From Streptomyces macrolidinus (GTDB lineage Bacteria; Actinomycetota; Actinomycetes; Streptomycetales; Streptomycetaceae): DNA of 64,000 nt. The translations under genes and the position numbers were made by a program. The stretch spans positions 36,388 through 100,387 of the forward strand of contig NZ_JAMWMR010000026.1 of the NCBI RefSeq assembly GCF_023887685.1. Direction: 5' to 3'. The notes below the pieces were generated by a model. It was not told the DNA's origin, searched no databases, and saw nothing but the letters and a program-made list of their open reading frames with translations. This document shows positions 34,028-42,373 of the stretch, piece by piece (the first letter of the stretch is position 1; each line of letters opens with the position of its first letter).

Positions 34028-35182
34028 ATGAGCGACAGGCAGATCAGTCAGCACTTCGAGACCCTCGCGATTCACGCGGGGAACACCGCAGATCCCCTCA
34101 CCGGCGCGGTCGTCCCGCCGATCTACCAGGTCTCGACCTACAAGCAGGACGGCGTCGGCGGGCTGCGCGGCGGCTACGAGTACAGCCGGAGCGCCAACCC
34201 CACCAGGACCGCCCTGGAAGAGAACCTCGCCGCCCTGGAGGGCGGTCGCCGCGGCCTCGCGTTCGCGTCAGGACTGGCGGCCGAGGACTGCCTGCTGCGC
34301 ACGCTGCTCAGCCCCGGCGACCACGTCGTCATCCCGAACGACGCCTACGGCGGCACGTTCCGTCTCTTCTCCAAGGTCGTCTCGCGCTGGGGCGTGGAGT
34401 GGTCGGTCGCCGACACCAGCAACCCCGCCGCGGTGCGCGCCGCGCTCACCCCGAAGACCAAGGTCGTGTGGGTCGAGACCCCCTCGAACCCGCTCCTCGG
34501 CATCACCGACATCGCCGCCGTCGCCCAGGTCGCCCGTGACGCGGGCGCCAGGCTCGTCGTCGACAACACCTTCGCGACCCCCTACCTCCAGCAGCCGCTC
34601 GCCCTCGGCGCCGACGTCGTCGTGCACTCCCTGACCAAGTACATGGGTGGCCACTCGGACGTCGTCGGCGGCGCCCTGATCGTGAACGACCAGGCGCTGG
34701 GCGAGGAACTGGCGTTCCACCAGAACGCGATGGGCGCGGTTGCCGGGCCCTTCGACTCGTGGCTGGTGCTGCGCGGCACCAAGACGCTGTCCGTGCGCAT
34801 GGACCGGCACTGCGAGAACGCCGCCAGGGTCGCCGAGATGCTCACCCGGCACGCGCGCGTGACGCGCGTGCTCTACCCGGGTCTGCCGGAGCACCCCGGT
34901 CACGAGATCGCCGCGAAGCAGATGAAGGCGTTCGGCGGCATGGTCTCCTTCCAGGTCGAGGGCGGCGAGGAGGCGGCCGTCGAGGTCTGCAACCGCGCCA
35001 AGGTGTTCACGCTCGGCGAGTCGCTGGGCGGCGTGGAGTCCCTGATCGAGCACCCCGGACGCATGACGCACGCGTCCGCGGCCGGGTCCGCCCTGGAGGT
35101 CCCCGCCGACCTCGTCCGCATCTCCGTGGGCATCGAGAACATCGACGACCTGCTGGAAGACCTCCAGCAGGCCCTGGCCTAG
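34028..35182 (+). CDS. metB: Cystathionine gamma-synthase (Cys/Met metabolism PLP enzyme)
   Basis: A 384-residue PLP enzyme of the Cys/Met family. The internal-aldimine lysine is in HSLTKYMGGHSDVVGG (about 204); other landmarks are YEYSRSANPTR (phosphate and substrate contacts), FASGLAAEDC, WVETPSNPLL and VDNTFATPYLQQPL. It joins O-acyl-homoserine with cysteine to give cystathionine in methionine synthesis; closely related family members act as cystathionine gamma-lyases, and the sequence alone does not exclude this. The ATG at 34028 is used. It stands as a single gene with a terminator 7 bp downstream. Confidence 0.88.
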   Translation: MSDRQISQHFETLAIHAGNTADPLTGAVVPPIYQVSTYKQDGVGGLRGGYEYSRSANPTRTALEENLAALEGGRRGLAFASGLAAEDCLLRTLLSPGDHVVIPNDAYGGTFRLFSKVVSRWGVEWSVADTSNPAAVRAALTPKTKVVWVETPSNPLLGITDIAAVAQVARDAGARLVVDNTFATPYLQQPLALGADVVVHSLTKYMGGHSDVVGGALIVNDQALGEELAFHQNAMGAVAGPFDSWLVLRGTKTLSVRMDRHCENAARVAEMLTRHARVTRVLYPGLPEHPGHEIAAKQMKAFGGMVSFQVEGGEEAAVEVCNRAKVFTLGESLGGVESLIEHPGRMTHASAAGSALEVPADLVRISVGIENIDDLLEDLQQALA

Positions 35183-35188
35183 TCGGCC

Positions 35189-35214
35189 ACCGGGCGGCGC
35201 CTTCGCCGCCCGGT
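35189..35214. terminator. Bidirectional hairpin terminator
   Basis: A perfect 11-bp stem (35189-35199 with 35204-35214) with a cctt loop separates metB from the convergent small membrane-protein gene. Confidence 0.85.
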
Positions 35215-35462
35215 CACCAGGTACCGAACGGTGGAGTCGTCGTCGACGGCGGCTCCACCCAGGGGCGCGCCGTCCACGCCCAGATCGTGAAGGCGAGGGC
35301 CGCGGCCAGCAGTGCCAGCCACAGCAGGCGGCGCGCCACCAGGCGGCGACGCAGCAGGCGACCGCCGCGCCGCAGCACCTCCGCCGTGAGGCCCGGCGGC
35401 ACCTGCGGTGGAGTGCTCTCCAGCATCCGGCGCACGGCCGCCTCCCGCTCGAGCGGCTTCAC
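35214..35462 (-). CDS. Small single-pass membrane protein paired with a sigma-like factor
   Basis: An 82-residue protein: a charged N-terminal half (MKPLEREAAVRRMLES, then basic LLRRRLVARR), one membrane helix (LLWLALLAAALAFTIWAW, about 50-67) and a short Pro/Thr-rich outer tail. The GTG at 35462 is chosen because GGAGG lies 6-7 bp upstream; an ATG at 35546 would overlap the upstream gene. It directly follows the sigma-like gene on the same strand. An anti-sigma-like role would fit this pairing, but there is no zinc-binding HxxxCxxC motif, so this is inference only. Confidence 0.65.
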   Translation of the reverse strand: MKPLEREAAVRRMLESTPPQVPPGLTAEVLRRGGRLLRRRLVARRLLWLALLAAALAFTIWAWTARPWVEPPSTTTPPFGTW

Positions 35463-35523
35463 CGGCCGCCTCCGTTCCCGTACGGCGTCGTACGCGTGCG
35501 GCTCGCCCGTCCGTCCCGCGCCC

Positions 35524-36033
35524 TCACGACGGCACCGTCTTTGCATTGGCGCCCGGCACCGCCGGTGCCGCCTTCCGCGGCGGATGCAGCAGCGTCGCGA
35601 TCGCCCGCGCGCAGATGGTCCGTACCCGCTCGGTGGGCAGCCCCAGCAGCGCCGCCGCCTGCTCCTCGGCGACGCCCTCGTACAGCCGGAGGACCACGAT
35701 CAGCCGCTCCTGGGGCGACAGGCGCGCGAGGACACTGCTCGCGTCCGGGCGATGCCGGCCGAGCACCCCGTAGCGGTGCCACACCCCGTGCGCGAAACGG
35801 GCGGCCAGATACTGGCGGGCACGGGCGTACGGGTCCTCGCCGCGCAGGCTGTCCCAGGACGCGTACGTGTGGGCGAGGGCCAGGGTCAGCAGACGTCGCG
35901 CGCGCGGGTTGTCGTCCGGGGCCTCCGCGGTGAGCAGGGTGGCGGCGTGCAGCAGCCGCCCGGCCGCGCCCGCGACGAACGCCTCGAACTCCCGGGCACG
36001 ACGGGCGCCTTGGGACGCACGCCGTTCTCGCAC
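35524..36033 (-). CDS. Sigma-70 region-4-like (SigE-type) regulatory protein
   Basis: A 169-residue protein. The C-terminal half has a sigma region 4 helix-turn-helix (LSPQERLIVVLRLYEGV, then EEQAAALLGLPTERVRTIC, about 108-145). The N-terminal half resembles sigma region 2 only weakly: FEAFVAGAAGRLLHAATLL is followed by RARRLLTLALAHTYASW in place of the normal core-binding and -10-melting segment. It may be a degenerate ECF-type factor. The GTG at 36033 follows GGGAGG. A palindrome lies 70 bp upstream, and a small membrane protein follows. Regulated genes are unknown. Confidence 0.7.
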   Translation of the reverse strand: MRERRASQGARRAREFEAFVAGAAGRLLHAATLLTAEAPDDNPRARRLLTLALAHTYASWDSLRGEDPYARARQYLAARFAHGVWHRYGVLGRHRPDASSVLARLSPQERLIVVLRLYEGVAEEQAAALLGLPTERVRTICARAIATLLHPPRKAAPAVPGANAKTVPS

Positions 36034-36100
36034 TGCGCCTCCCGTCTGAGAGCGACCCCGGATCCGTACGACTCGGATGCGACGCGTACAGAACTCGTAC

Positions 36101-36114
36101 GACTCATATGAGTC
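36101..36114. promoter_or_regulatory. Palindrome gactcatatgagtc upstream of the sigma-like gene
   Basis: A perfect 14-bp palindrome about 70 bp upstream of the GTG at 36033, next to two copies of cgtacgactc (about 36065 and 36096). It could be an operator or promoter element of the sigma-like gene. Confidence 0.5.
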
Positions 36115-36172
36115 CGGCCGTGTCTCCCGGTCAAGAGTCCGGCCGCGTCCCGCGCGCGTGCGGCCCCCGGGC

Positions 36173-36697
36173 TCAGGTCGTCGGCTCGGACTCCGCCGCC
36201 GGGGCCCCCGGTGCGCCCTGCAAGGCGGACAGGGCGGCGTTGAACCGCGTGAGCAGCGTGCAGAACGCCGTACGCTCCTGCGGCGTCCACTCGCTCGTCA
36301 GTTCGCCCATGAGCTGCCGCCTGGACGAGCGCACCTCCTCCAGACGCGCCTGCCCGCGCGGGGAGAGCTGGAGCACCACCGCGCGCCCGTCCTCCGGGTG
36401 CGAGGTGCGCTTGACGAGACCGGTGTCGACCAGAGGCGCCACCTGCCGGGTGACCGTCGACGAGTCGATCCCCATGCTCGCGGCGAGCGCCTTGACGCCC
36501 ATGGGACCTTCCTTGTCGAGGCGGTTGAGCAGCAGATACGCGGCACGGTCCATGGAGTTGCGCACCTGCCCCACCCCGCCGAGCCGGGTCTGTTCGGCGC
36601 GACGGGCGAACAGCGCGACCTCGTGCTGCAACAGGTCCAGGAGACCGGTGTCACCGGCGGTCGTCATGTCCATCGACGTATCAGGTGGTGTGGGCAT
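36173..36697 (-). CDS. MarR family transcriptional regulator
   Basis: A 174-residue winged-helix regulator: dimerisation helices at both ends (LLDLLQHEVALFARRAE and FCTLLTRFNAALSAL), recognition region GVKALAASMGIDSSTVTRQVAPLVDTGL, and the wing KRTSHPEDGRAVVLQLSPRG. All MarR hallmarks are present. It is divergent from ilvA (148-bp spacer) and could control itself or its neighbours; ligand unknown. The ATG at 36697 gives an N terminus of MPTPPDTS. Confidence 0.9.
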   Translation of the reverse strand: MPTPPDTSMDMTTAGDTGLLDLLQHEVALFARRAEQTRLGGVGQVRNSMDRAAYLLLNRLDKEGPMGVKALAASMGIDSSTVTRQVAPLVDTGLVKRTSHPEDGRAVVLQLSPRGQARLEEVRSSRRQLMGELTSEWTPQERTAFCTLLTRFNAALSALQGAPGAPAAESEPTT

Positions 36698-36844
36698 GGC
36701 CGGAGGCTCACTTCATGCGTCGGGGGCTGGAATGGGGGACAGAGTACGCGCCCGGGGCGCGCGTCGTACCGGCCGTGCGCAAACCTGTGGCAGGCGCCTG
36801 GTCATACCCGGTGTGCGGCGGTACTAGCTGCGAAACTGGTGGTC

Positions 36845-38074
36845 ATGAGCTACGGCACGGTGGGGCCCCTGGCAGCGGTGACCCTCGACGACGTCCGGGG
36901 TGCCCAGAAGATGCTGTCCGGCGTCGCGCGCGTCACGGCCATGGCGGGCAGCAGGCATCTGTCCCGGCTGGTCGGCGCGCCGGTGCACCTCAAGTGCGAG
37001 AACCTCCAGCGGACCGGTTCGTTCAAGCTGCGCGGCGCGTATGTGCGGATCGCGGGACTGCTGCCCGAGGAGCGCGCCGCGGGGGTCGTCACGGCCAGCG
37101 CGGGCAATCACGCGCAGGGCGTGGCCCTCGCGTCCTCGCTGCTCGGGGTGCACTCGACGGTCTTCATGCCGAAGGGCGCCCCGCTGCCCAAGATCAGCGC
37201 CACGCGTGAGTACGGCGCCGAGGTGCGGCTGTCCGGCCAGGTGGTGGACGAGACGCTGACCGCCGCGCAGGAGTACGCCGCCGAGACGGGGGCGGTGTTC
37301 ATCCACCCGTTCGACCACCCGGACATCATCGCGGGCCAGGGCTCGGTCGGCCTGGAGATCCTGGAGCAGTGCCCCGAGGTGCGGACGATCGTCGTCGGCG
37401 TCGGTGGCGGCGGGCTGATCGCGGGTATCGCCACCGCGGTGAAGGCGGTGCGCCCCGACGTCCGGGTGGTCGGTGTGCAGGCCGAGGGCGCGGCCTCGTA
37501 TCCGCCCTCGCTGGCGGCCGGGCATCCGGTGTCCGTCGATCATCCGGTGACGATGGCGGACGGGATCAGGGTGGGGCGGCCCGGCGAGGTGCCGTTCGCG
37601 ATCGTCCGCGACCTGGTCGACGAGATCCGTACGGTCGCCGAGGACAACCTCTCCAGCGCGCTGCTGCTCTGCCTGGAACGCGCCAAACTGGTGGTCGAAC
37701 CGGCGGGCGCGAGTTCCGTCGCGGCGCTGCTGCGCGAGCCGGACGCCTTCGAGGGCCCGGTGGTGGCGGTGCTGTCCGGTGGCAATGTGGACCCCGTGCT
37801 GCTCCAGCGTGTGCTGCGGCACGGCATGGCCGCCGCGGGCCGCTACCTGGCGGTCAGGCTGAGGCTCACCGACCGCCCCGGCGCCCTCGCGACACTGCTC
37901 GGGGCGTTGTCGGGGACCGACGCCAACGTCCTGGATGTGAGCCATGTGCGGACGGACCCGCGGCTGGGGCTCACGGAGGCGGAGGTCGAACTGCATCTGG
38001 AGACGAAGGGCCCGGAGCACTGCGCGGAGGTCGGCCGGGTGCTGCGGGACGCGGGCTACACGGTCATCGACTGA
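36845..38074 (+). CDS. ilvA: Threonine ammonia-lyase
   Basis: A 409-residue PLP enzyme that converts L-threonine to 2-oxobutanoate and ammonia. The PLP lysine is in RTGSFKLRGAY (about 60); GVGGGGLIAGIAT is the phosphate-binding loop, and ASAGNHAQGVA binds the substrate carboxylate. A C-terminal ACT-like domain (from LTDRPGALATLLGAL, about 335-405) shows it is of the shorter type with one ACT-like domain. It can serve isoleucine synthesis or threonine breakdown; no isoleucine genes are adjacent. The ATG at 36845 is used. Confidence 0.93.
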   Translation: MSYGTVGPLAAVTLDDVRGAQKMLSGVARVTAMAGSRHLSRLVGAPVHLKCENLQRTGSFKLRGAYVRIAGLLPEERAAGVVTASAGNHAQGVALASSLLGVHSTVFMPKGAPLPKISATREYGAEVRLSGQVVDETLTAAQEYAAETGAVFIHPFDHPDIIAGQGSVGLEILEQCPEVRTIVVGVGGGGLIAGIATAVKAVRPDVRVVGVQAEGAASYPPSLAAGHPVSVDHPVTMADGIRVGRPGEVPFAIVRDLVDEIRTVAEDNLSSALLLCLERAKLVVEPAGASSVAALLREPDAFEGPVVAVLSGGNVDPVLLQRVLRHGMAAAGRYLAVRLRLTDRPGALATLLGALSGTDANVLDVSHVRTDPRLGLTEAEVELHLETKGPEHCAEVGRVLRDAGYTVID

Positions 38075-38117
38075 GGTCGAAGGGCTGTTCGTGGTCATCT
38101 GGAAAATCGCATGAGAG

Positions 38118-38133
38118 ACGCGATACATCGCGT
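38118..38133. promoter_or_regulatory. Palindromic operator candidate acgcgat-ac-atcgcgt
   Basis: A perfect 7-2-7 inverted repeat 130 bp upstream of the DrrA-type gene and 43 bp after ilvA. Such sites upstream of DrrAB-type exporters are usually bound by a TetR- or PadR-type repressor; no regulator is adjacent. Confidence 0.55.
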
Positions 38134-38151
38134 TATGGTGAGGTCTCGTCA

Positions 38152-38205
38152 CGAAGAAGCGCCACACGAAGAAGTGTCCGAAGAAGCGCCACAAGAAGAC
38201 CGCTC
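38152..38205. repeat. Purine-rich AGAAG repeat upstream of the DrrA-type gene
   Basis: cgaagaagcgccaca occurs at 38152-38166 and 38179-38193 (27-bp period), with degenerate gaagaag units between and after. It lies in the probable 5' leader of the exporter operon. Confidence 0.65.
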
Positions 38206-38262
38206 AGAAGACGTGCTCACAAGAGCCGCCTGCCCTGATCCCCAACGACGTGGAGAACGCAT

Positions 38263-39279
38263 ATGCCGGGCGCCATCTATGCCGAAGGCCTGGTGAAGCA
38301 CTTCGGCGACGTGAAAGCTCTGGACGGCGTCGACCTCGATGTCCCGGAAGGCACCGTGCTGGGCCTCCTCGGGCCGAACGGCGCGGGCAAGACCACCACG
38401 GTCCGCTGTCTGACGACCCTGCTGCGCCCCGACCGCGGTACGGCGATCGTCGCGGGGATCGACGTCCTCAAGCACCCCGACGCGGTGCGCCGCTCGGTCG
38501 GCCTGTCCGGGCAGTTCGCGGCGGTCGACGAGTATCTGACCGGCCGCGAGAACCTCCAGATGGTGGGCCAGCTCTACCAGATGCGGGGCAAGGCGGCCAA
38601 GGCGCGTGCGGCCGAACTGCTGGAGCAGTTCCACCTCACGGACGCCGCCGACCGCCCCACCAAGACGTACTCCGGCGGTATGCGCCGTCGGCTCGACCTC
38701 GCGGCGGCTCTCGTGGTCCGGCCGCCCGTGATGTTCATGGACGAGCCCACGACGGGCCTCGACCCCCGCAACCGCCAGCAGTTGTGGGACGTCATCAAGC
38801 AGCTCGTCTCCAGCGGGACGACGCTCCTGCTGACCACCCAGTACCTCGAAGAGGCCGACCATCTGGCGCATGACATCTGCGTCGTCGACCACGGCCGGGT
38901 CATCGCCCGCGGCACCTCCGACCAGCTCAAGGCCCAGACGGGCGGGGAGCGGGTCGAGATCGTCGTGCGCGACCGCGCGCACATGGCGGCAGCCGCCGAG
39001 GTCCTGCGTGGCTTCGGCAAGGGCGACACCACGGTCGAGGAGCACACCCGCAAGCTCACCGTCCCCGTCACGGGCGGCGCCAAGCTCCTCGCCGAGGTCA
39101 TCCGCGAGCTGGACTCCCGCGGCATCCAGATGGACGACGTCGGCCTGCGCCGCCCCACCCTGGACGACGTCTTCCTCTCCCTGACCGGCCATGTCGCCGA
39201 GGAGAACGCCGACGAGAGCGGCGAGGATCCGCAAGACCCGAAGTCCCATCGCAAGCACACGAAGGAGCCCGCGCAGTGA
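38263..39279 (+). CDS. DrrA-type ABC transporter ATP-binding protein
   Basis: A 338-residue ATPase: Walker A GPNGAGKTTTVR (about 38-46), Q-loop SGQFAAVDE, signature TYSGGMRRRLDLAAAL, Walker B VMFMDEPTTGLDPRNR, switch histidine region TTQYLEEAD (His replaced by Gln, as is usual in DrrA), and the C-terminal regulatory domain of DrrA proteins (GGERVEIVVRDR to LDDVFLSLTGH). This family exports drugs or lipids. The ATG at 38263 is used. Its stop overlaps the start of the permease gene by 4 bp. The last 30 residues are a charged tail (Asp/Glu/His/Lys). Confidence 0.93.
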   Translation: MPGAIYAEGLVKHFGDVKALDGVDLDVPEGTVLGLLGPNGAGKTTTVRCLTTLLRPDRGTAIVAGIDVLKHPDAVRRSVGLSGQFAAVDEYLTGRENLQMVGQLYQMRGKAAKARAAELLEQFHLTDAADRPTKTYSGGMRRRLDLAAALVVRPPVMFMDEPTTGLDPRNRQQLWDVIKQLVSSGTTLLLTTQYLEEADHLAHDICVVDHGRVIARGTSDQLKAQTGGERVEIVVRDRAHMAAAAEVLRGFGKGDTTVEEHTRKLTVPVTGGAKLLAEVIRELDSRGIQMDDVGLRRPTLDDVFLSLTGHVAEENADESGEDPQDPKSHRKHTKEPAQ

Positions 39280-40127
39280 GTGCCGTCCACGACGCCGCGC
39301 CGGTCGCGGCCCGTACGAACCCCGTCAGTCAGCTCGTCCGTGACTCCTTGGTCATAGCCCACCGCAACCTGATCCGCATGGCCCGGATTCCCGAGATGCT
39401 CGTCTTCGGGTTGCTCCAGCCGATCATGTTCGTGGTGCTGTTCACCTATGTGTTCGGCGGCTCGGTCCAGGTCGGTGCTTCCACGTCCAAGGAGGCGTAC
39501 CGCGAGTTCCTGATGGCGGGCATCTTCGCCCAGACCGTCACGTTCGCCACGGCGGGCGCGGGCGCGGGCATCGCCGACGACATGCACAAGGGCCTCATCG
39601 ACCGCTTCCGCTCCCTGCCGATGGCACGCGGCGCGGTGCTCACCGGCCGCACCATCGCCGATCTCGTGCAGACGGCGCTCACCCTCGTCGTCCTGGCGGT
39701 CGTCGCCGTGATCGTCGGCTGGCGCACGCACGAGAACTTCGGCAAGGTGCTCGCCGGATTCGGCCTGCTCCTGCTCTTCGGGTACGCGTTCTCCTGGATC
39801 GGTGCGCTCATCGGCCTGTCCGTGCGTACCCCTGAGGCGGCGACCTCGGGCGGTCTGATCTGGCTGTTTCCGCTGACCTTCATCTCGAACGCGTTCGTCG
39901 ACGCGAACAAGATGCCGACCTTCCTGCGGCACATCGCGGAGTGGAACCCGTTCAGTGCCACCGTGCAGGCGTGCCGCGAACTGTTCGGCAACCTCCCCCC
40001 GGGCTTCCGGACACCCGGCGCCTGGCCCATGCAGCACCCCGTGTGGGCCTCGCTGATCTGGTCGGCCGCGATCATCCTGCTCTTCCGCACGCTGGCGGTG
40101 CGCAAGTACCGCTCCGCGACGGCGTGA
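39276..40127 (+). CDS. DrrB-type ABC-2 transporter permease
   Basis: A 283-residue ABC-2 permease with six membrane helices (first about 45-65, last 258-275) and the ABC-2 signature region FRSLPMARGAVLTGRTIADL between helices 2 and 3. The motif GLIWLFPLTFISNAFV with PTFLRHIAEWNPFS is typical of DrrB. It begins with GTG overlapping the DrrA-type stop (GTGA), so the two are translationally coupled. A 9-bp tandem repeat array starts 9 bp after its stop. Substrate unknown. Confidence 0.92.
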   Translation: MSAVHDAAPVAARTNPVSQLVRDSLVIAHRNLIRMARIPEMLVFGLLQPIMFVVLFTYVFGGSVQVGASTSKEAYREFLMAGIFAQTVTFATAGAGAGIADDMHKGLIDRFRSLPMARGAVLTGRTIADLVQTALTLVVLAVVAVIVGWRTHENFGKVLAGFGLLLLFGYAFSWIGALIGLSVRTPEAATSGGLIWLFPLTFISNAFVDANKMPTFLRHIAEWNPFSATVQACRELFGNLPPGFRTPGAWPMQHPVWASLIWSAAIILLFRTLAVRKYRSATA

Positions 40128-40136
40128 GCGACAGTC

Positions 40137-40190
40137 GATCCGGCTGATCCGGCTGATCCGGCTGATCCGGCTGATTCGGTTGATTCGGCT
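40137..40190. repeat. 9-bp tandem repeat array (gatccggct x6)
   Basis: Four exact copies of gatccggct (40137-40172), two near copies (gattcggtt, gattcggct), and a partial unit fill the spacer right after the DrrB-type stop. Confidence 0.9.
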
Positions 40191-40206
40191 GAGCCGGACA
40201 TGACGA

Positions 40207-40237
40207 AGCCCCCGGCGCCGCGAAGGCGTCGGGGGCT
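40207..40237. terminator. Bidirectional hairpin terminator
   Basis: A 13-bp stem (40207-40219 with 40225-40237, one wobble pair) with a 5-nt loop separates the exporter operon from the convergent greA. Confidence 0.8.
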
Positions 40238-40258
40238 CGTCGAAGGCGTCGGGGCAGC

Positions 40259-40756
40259 TCAGCCCTGGTAGGGCTCGGCCTTCAGGATCCTCACCATGGC
40301 CTTCTTGCCGTTCGGCAGCTCGTACTCGGCGTCCTCGCCGACCTTCTTGCCGTTCACGCCGGTGCCCAGCGGGGACTGCGGCGAGTAGGTCTCGATGTCC
40401 GAGCTGGCGTACTCGCGCGAGGCGAGCAGGAAGGTCATGGTGTCGTCCTCGTCACCGTCGAAGGCGATGGTGACGACCATGCCGGGGGCCACCGCGCCAT
40501 CGGCTGCCGGAGCCTCGCCCACCTTGGCGTTCTCCAGGAGCTGGGTGAGCTGGCGCACGCGGAGCTCCTGCTTGCCCTGCTCCTCCTTGGCCGCGTGGTA
40601 CCCGCCGTTCTCACGCAGGTCGCCCTCCTCGCGCGCGGCCGCGATCTTGGCGGCGATCTCCGAGCGCGCAGGACCAGAAAGGTACTCCAGCTCGGCCTTG
40701 AGCTGGTTGTACGCCTCCTGGGTCAGCCAGGTGACGTTCTCGCTGGTCTGGGTCAC
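40259..40756 (-). CDS. greA: Transcription elongation factor GreA
   Basis: A 165-residue GreA/GreB factor. The N-terminal coiled coil (WLTQEAYNQLKAELEYL to GKQELRVRQLTQLLENA, about 8-80) contains GDLRENGGYHAAKEEQ, whose acidic tip (Asp, Glu) enters the RNA polymerase secondary channel to trigger transcript cleavage in backtracked complexes. The C-terminal FKBP-like domain (SPQSPLGTGVNGKKVGED) follows. The GTG at 40756 follows GAGGAGCACC and gives the family start; the frame is open to 40786. Confidence 0.95.
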   Translation of the reverse strand: MTQTSENVTWLTQEAYNQLKAELEYLSGPARSEIAAKIAAAREEGDLRENGGYHAAKEEQGKQELRVRQLTQLLENAKVGEAPAADGAVAPGMVVTIAFDGDEDDTMTFLLASREYASSDIETYSPQSPLGTGVNGKKVGEDAEYELPNGKKAMVRILKAEPYQG

Positions 40757-40925
40757 AGGTGCTCCTCGTCGGTACTTGGAATACAAAGCATCGCCCTACC
40801 CAGAAGAATGTTCCTCCATGGGTGGGCGAAACCACGAGCCTAACAATTCAGCGGCGAAAGGGGGAGGACATAAGCCACGAGAATTACGTCAGCGCAGGTC
40901 AGTGGGGTACGTGAGAAGGATGACG

Positions 40926-41324
40926 TCAGTCGGCGTGGCAGCCGAGCAGCTCCGCGGTGCCGCCCGGGGACGTCGTGCGCAGGGTGACGGTCTTGTCGAT
41001 GCGGGTGGCGTGCCCGTCGAACCGGAAGTCCGCGCGGCCCACCTCGGCGCCGTCCTTCGCCTGGGAGCGCAGCGTGCAGTAGCCGGAGGCGTCCGCGTCC
41101 TTGCGCACCTCCAGGTGCGCCTTGATCGCGTCGGGCGTGACCTCGAAGGAGATGACCTCGGCGCTGATCTTGTTCTGCACGACGTAGTGGTAGGCGAACC
41201 AGCCGAGGACGAGGAGCATGACCGCCGCCAGCGCAGAGCCGACGATCTTGAGAGTGCGGTCGGTGCGCGCGTCCGCGGAGCGCCCGTAGCGGCCCTCTGG
41301 CAGCCGCGTGCTCGCCGTCGTCAT
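40926..41324 (-). CDS. DUF4307 membrane protein
   Basis: A 132-residue protein with a short cytosolic N terminus (PEGRYGRSADARTDR), one membrane helix (VGSALAAVMLLVLGWFAYHYV, about 28-48) and an extracytoplasmic beta-rich domain with two cysteines (GYCTLRSQAKDG and LLGCHAD) that may form a disulfide. This matches DUF4307, which from memory usually lies divergently from mca in actinobacteria, as here (155-bp spacer). The link to mycothiol metabolism is inferred from this conserved position only. Confidence 0.8.
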   Translation of the reverse strand: MTTASTRLPEGRYGRSADARTDRTLKIVGSALAAVMLLVLGWFAYHYVVQNKISAEVISFEVTPDAIKAHLEVRKDADASGYCTLRSQAKDGAEVGRADFRFDGHATRIDKTVTLRTTSPGGTAELLGCHAD

Positions 41325-41479
41325 GATCGTCCTCTCGGCAGGGGCGGTACGGAAGTCCCGAAGGGATCTCCACCGACCGCGCCCGGAATTTTTCGCCCCC
41401 CGATTCGGTCACTATAGAAGCCGCCCGACGCACCGCTTCACACCGGGCGCCGACCTGCCGACTTACTGAGGATCGAGTC

Positions 41480-42352
41480 TTGACTGACCAACTGCGACTG
41501 ATGGCCGTGCACGCTCACCCCGACGACGAGTCGAGCAAGGGCGCGGCCACCATGGCGAAGTACGTGTCCGAGGGGGTGGACGTGCTGGTGGTGACCTGCA
41601 CGGGCGGAGAACGAGGCTCCATCCTCAATCCGAAGCTCCAGGGTGACAAGTACGTCGAGGAACACATCCACGAGGTGCGCAAGAAGGAGATGGACGAGGC
41701 CCGGGAGATCCTCGGTGTCGAGCAGGAGTGGCTCGGCTTCGTCGACTCCGGGCTGCCGGAGGGCGACCCGCTGCCCCCGCTCCCCGAGGGCTGCTTCGCC
41801 CTGGAGGACGTCGACAAGGCGGCCGGTGAGCTGGTCCGCAGCATTCGCGCGTTCCGTCCGCAGGTGATCACCACCTATGACGAGAACGGCGGCTATCCGC
41901 ACCCCGACCACATCATGACCCACAAGATCTCGATGGTGGCGTTCGAAGGTGCGGCGGACACCGAGAAGTACCCCGAGGCGGAGTTCGGCCCGGCGTGGCA
42001 GCCGCAGAAGCTCTACTACAACCAGGGCTTCAACCGTCCGCGCACCGAGGCGCTGCACCACGCGATGCTCGAGCGCGGCCTGGAGTCGCCCTACGGGGAC
42101 TGGCTGAAGCGGTGGGACGAGATCCAGCGCGCCGACCGCACGCTGACCACCCACATCCCGTGCGCGGACTTCTTCGAGGTCCGCGACAAGGCGCTGATCG
42201 CGCACGCCACGCAGATCGACCCCGACGGCGGCTGGTTCCGCGTCCCGATGGACCTGCAGAAGGAGGTCTGGCCGACCGAGGAGTACGAGCTGGCGAAGTC
42301 GCTCGTGGCCACGTCGCTGCCGGAGGACGACCTCTTTGCAGGCATCCGCTGA
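41480..42352 (+). CDS. mca: Mycothiol S-conjugate amidase
   Basis: A 290-residue zinc amidase of the MshB/Mca (LmbE) family that cleaves mycothiol S-conjugates of toxins, releasing a mercapturic acid for export and GlcN-Ins for recycling. Zinc ligands: His and Asp in AVHAHPDDESSK (about 11-17) and His in YPHPDHIMTH. TCTGGERGS and NQGFNRPR support Mca over MshB. It starts with TTG at 41480, which lies 7 bp after GAGGATCGAG. The next small gene begins 22 bp downstream. Confidence 0.94.
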   Translation: MTDQLRLMAVHAHPDDESSKGAATMAKYVSEGVDVLVVTCTGGERGSILNPKLQGDKYVEEHIHEVRKKEMDEAREILGVEQEWLGFVDSGLPEGDPLPPLPEGCFALEDVDKAAGELVRSIRAFRPQVITTYDENGGYPHPDHIMTHKISMVAFEGAADTEKYPEAEFGPAWQPQKLYYNQGFNRPRTEALHHAMLERGLESPYGDWLKRWDEIQRADRTLTTHIPCADFFEVRDKALIAHATQIDPDGGWFRVPMDLQKEVWPTEEYELAKSLVATSLPEDDLFAGIR

Positions 42353-42373
42353 TGCTGAGGGAGAATGCCTGAC

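Noticed and set aside
38111..38296. A 61-residue + strand frame over the AGAAG repeat
   Set aside because: Its charged repeat peptide comes from the DNA repeat, it overlaps the DrrA-type start, and there is no family resemblance.
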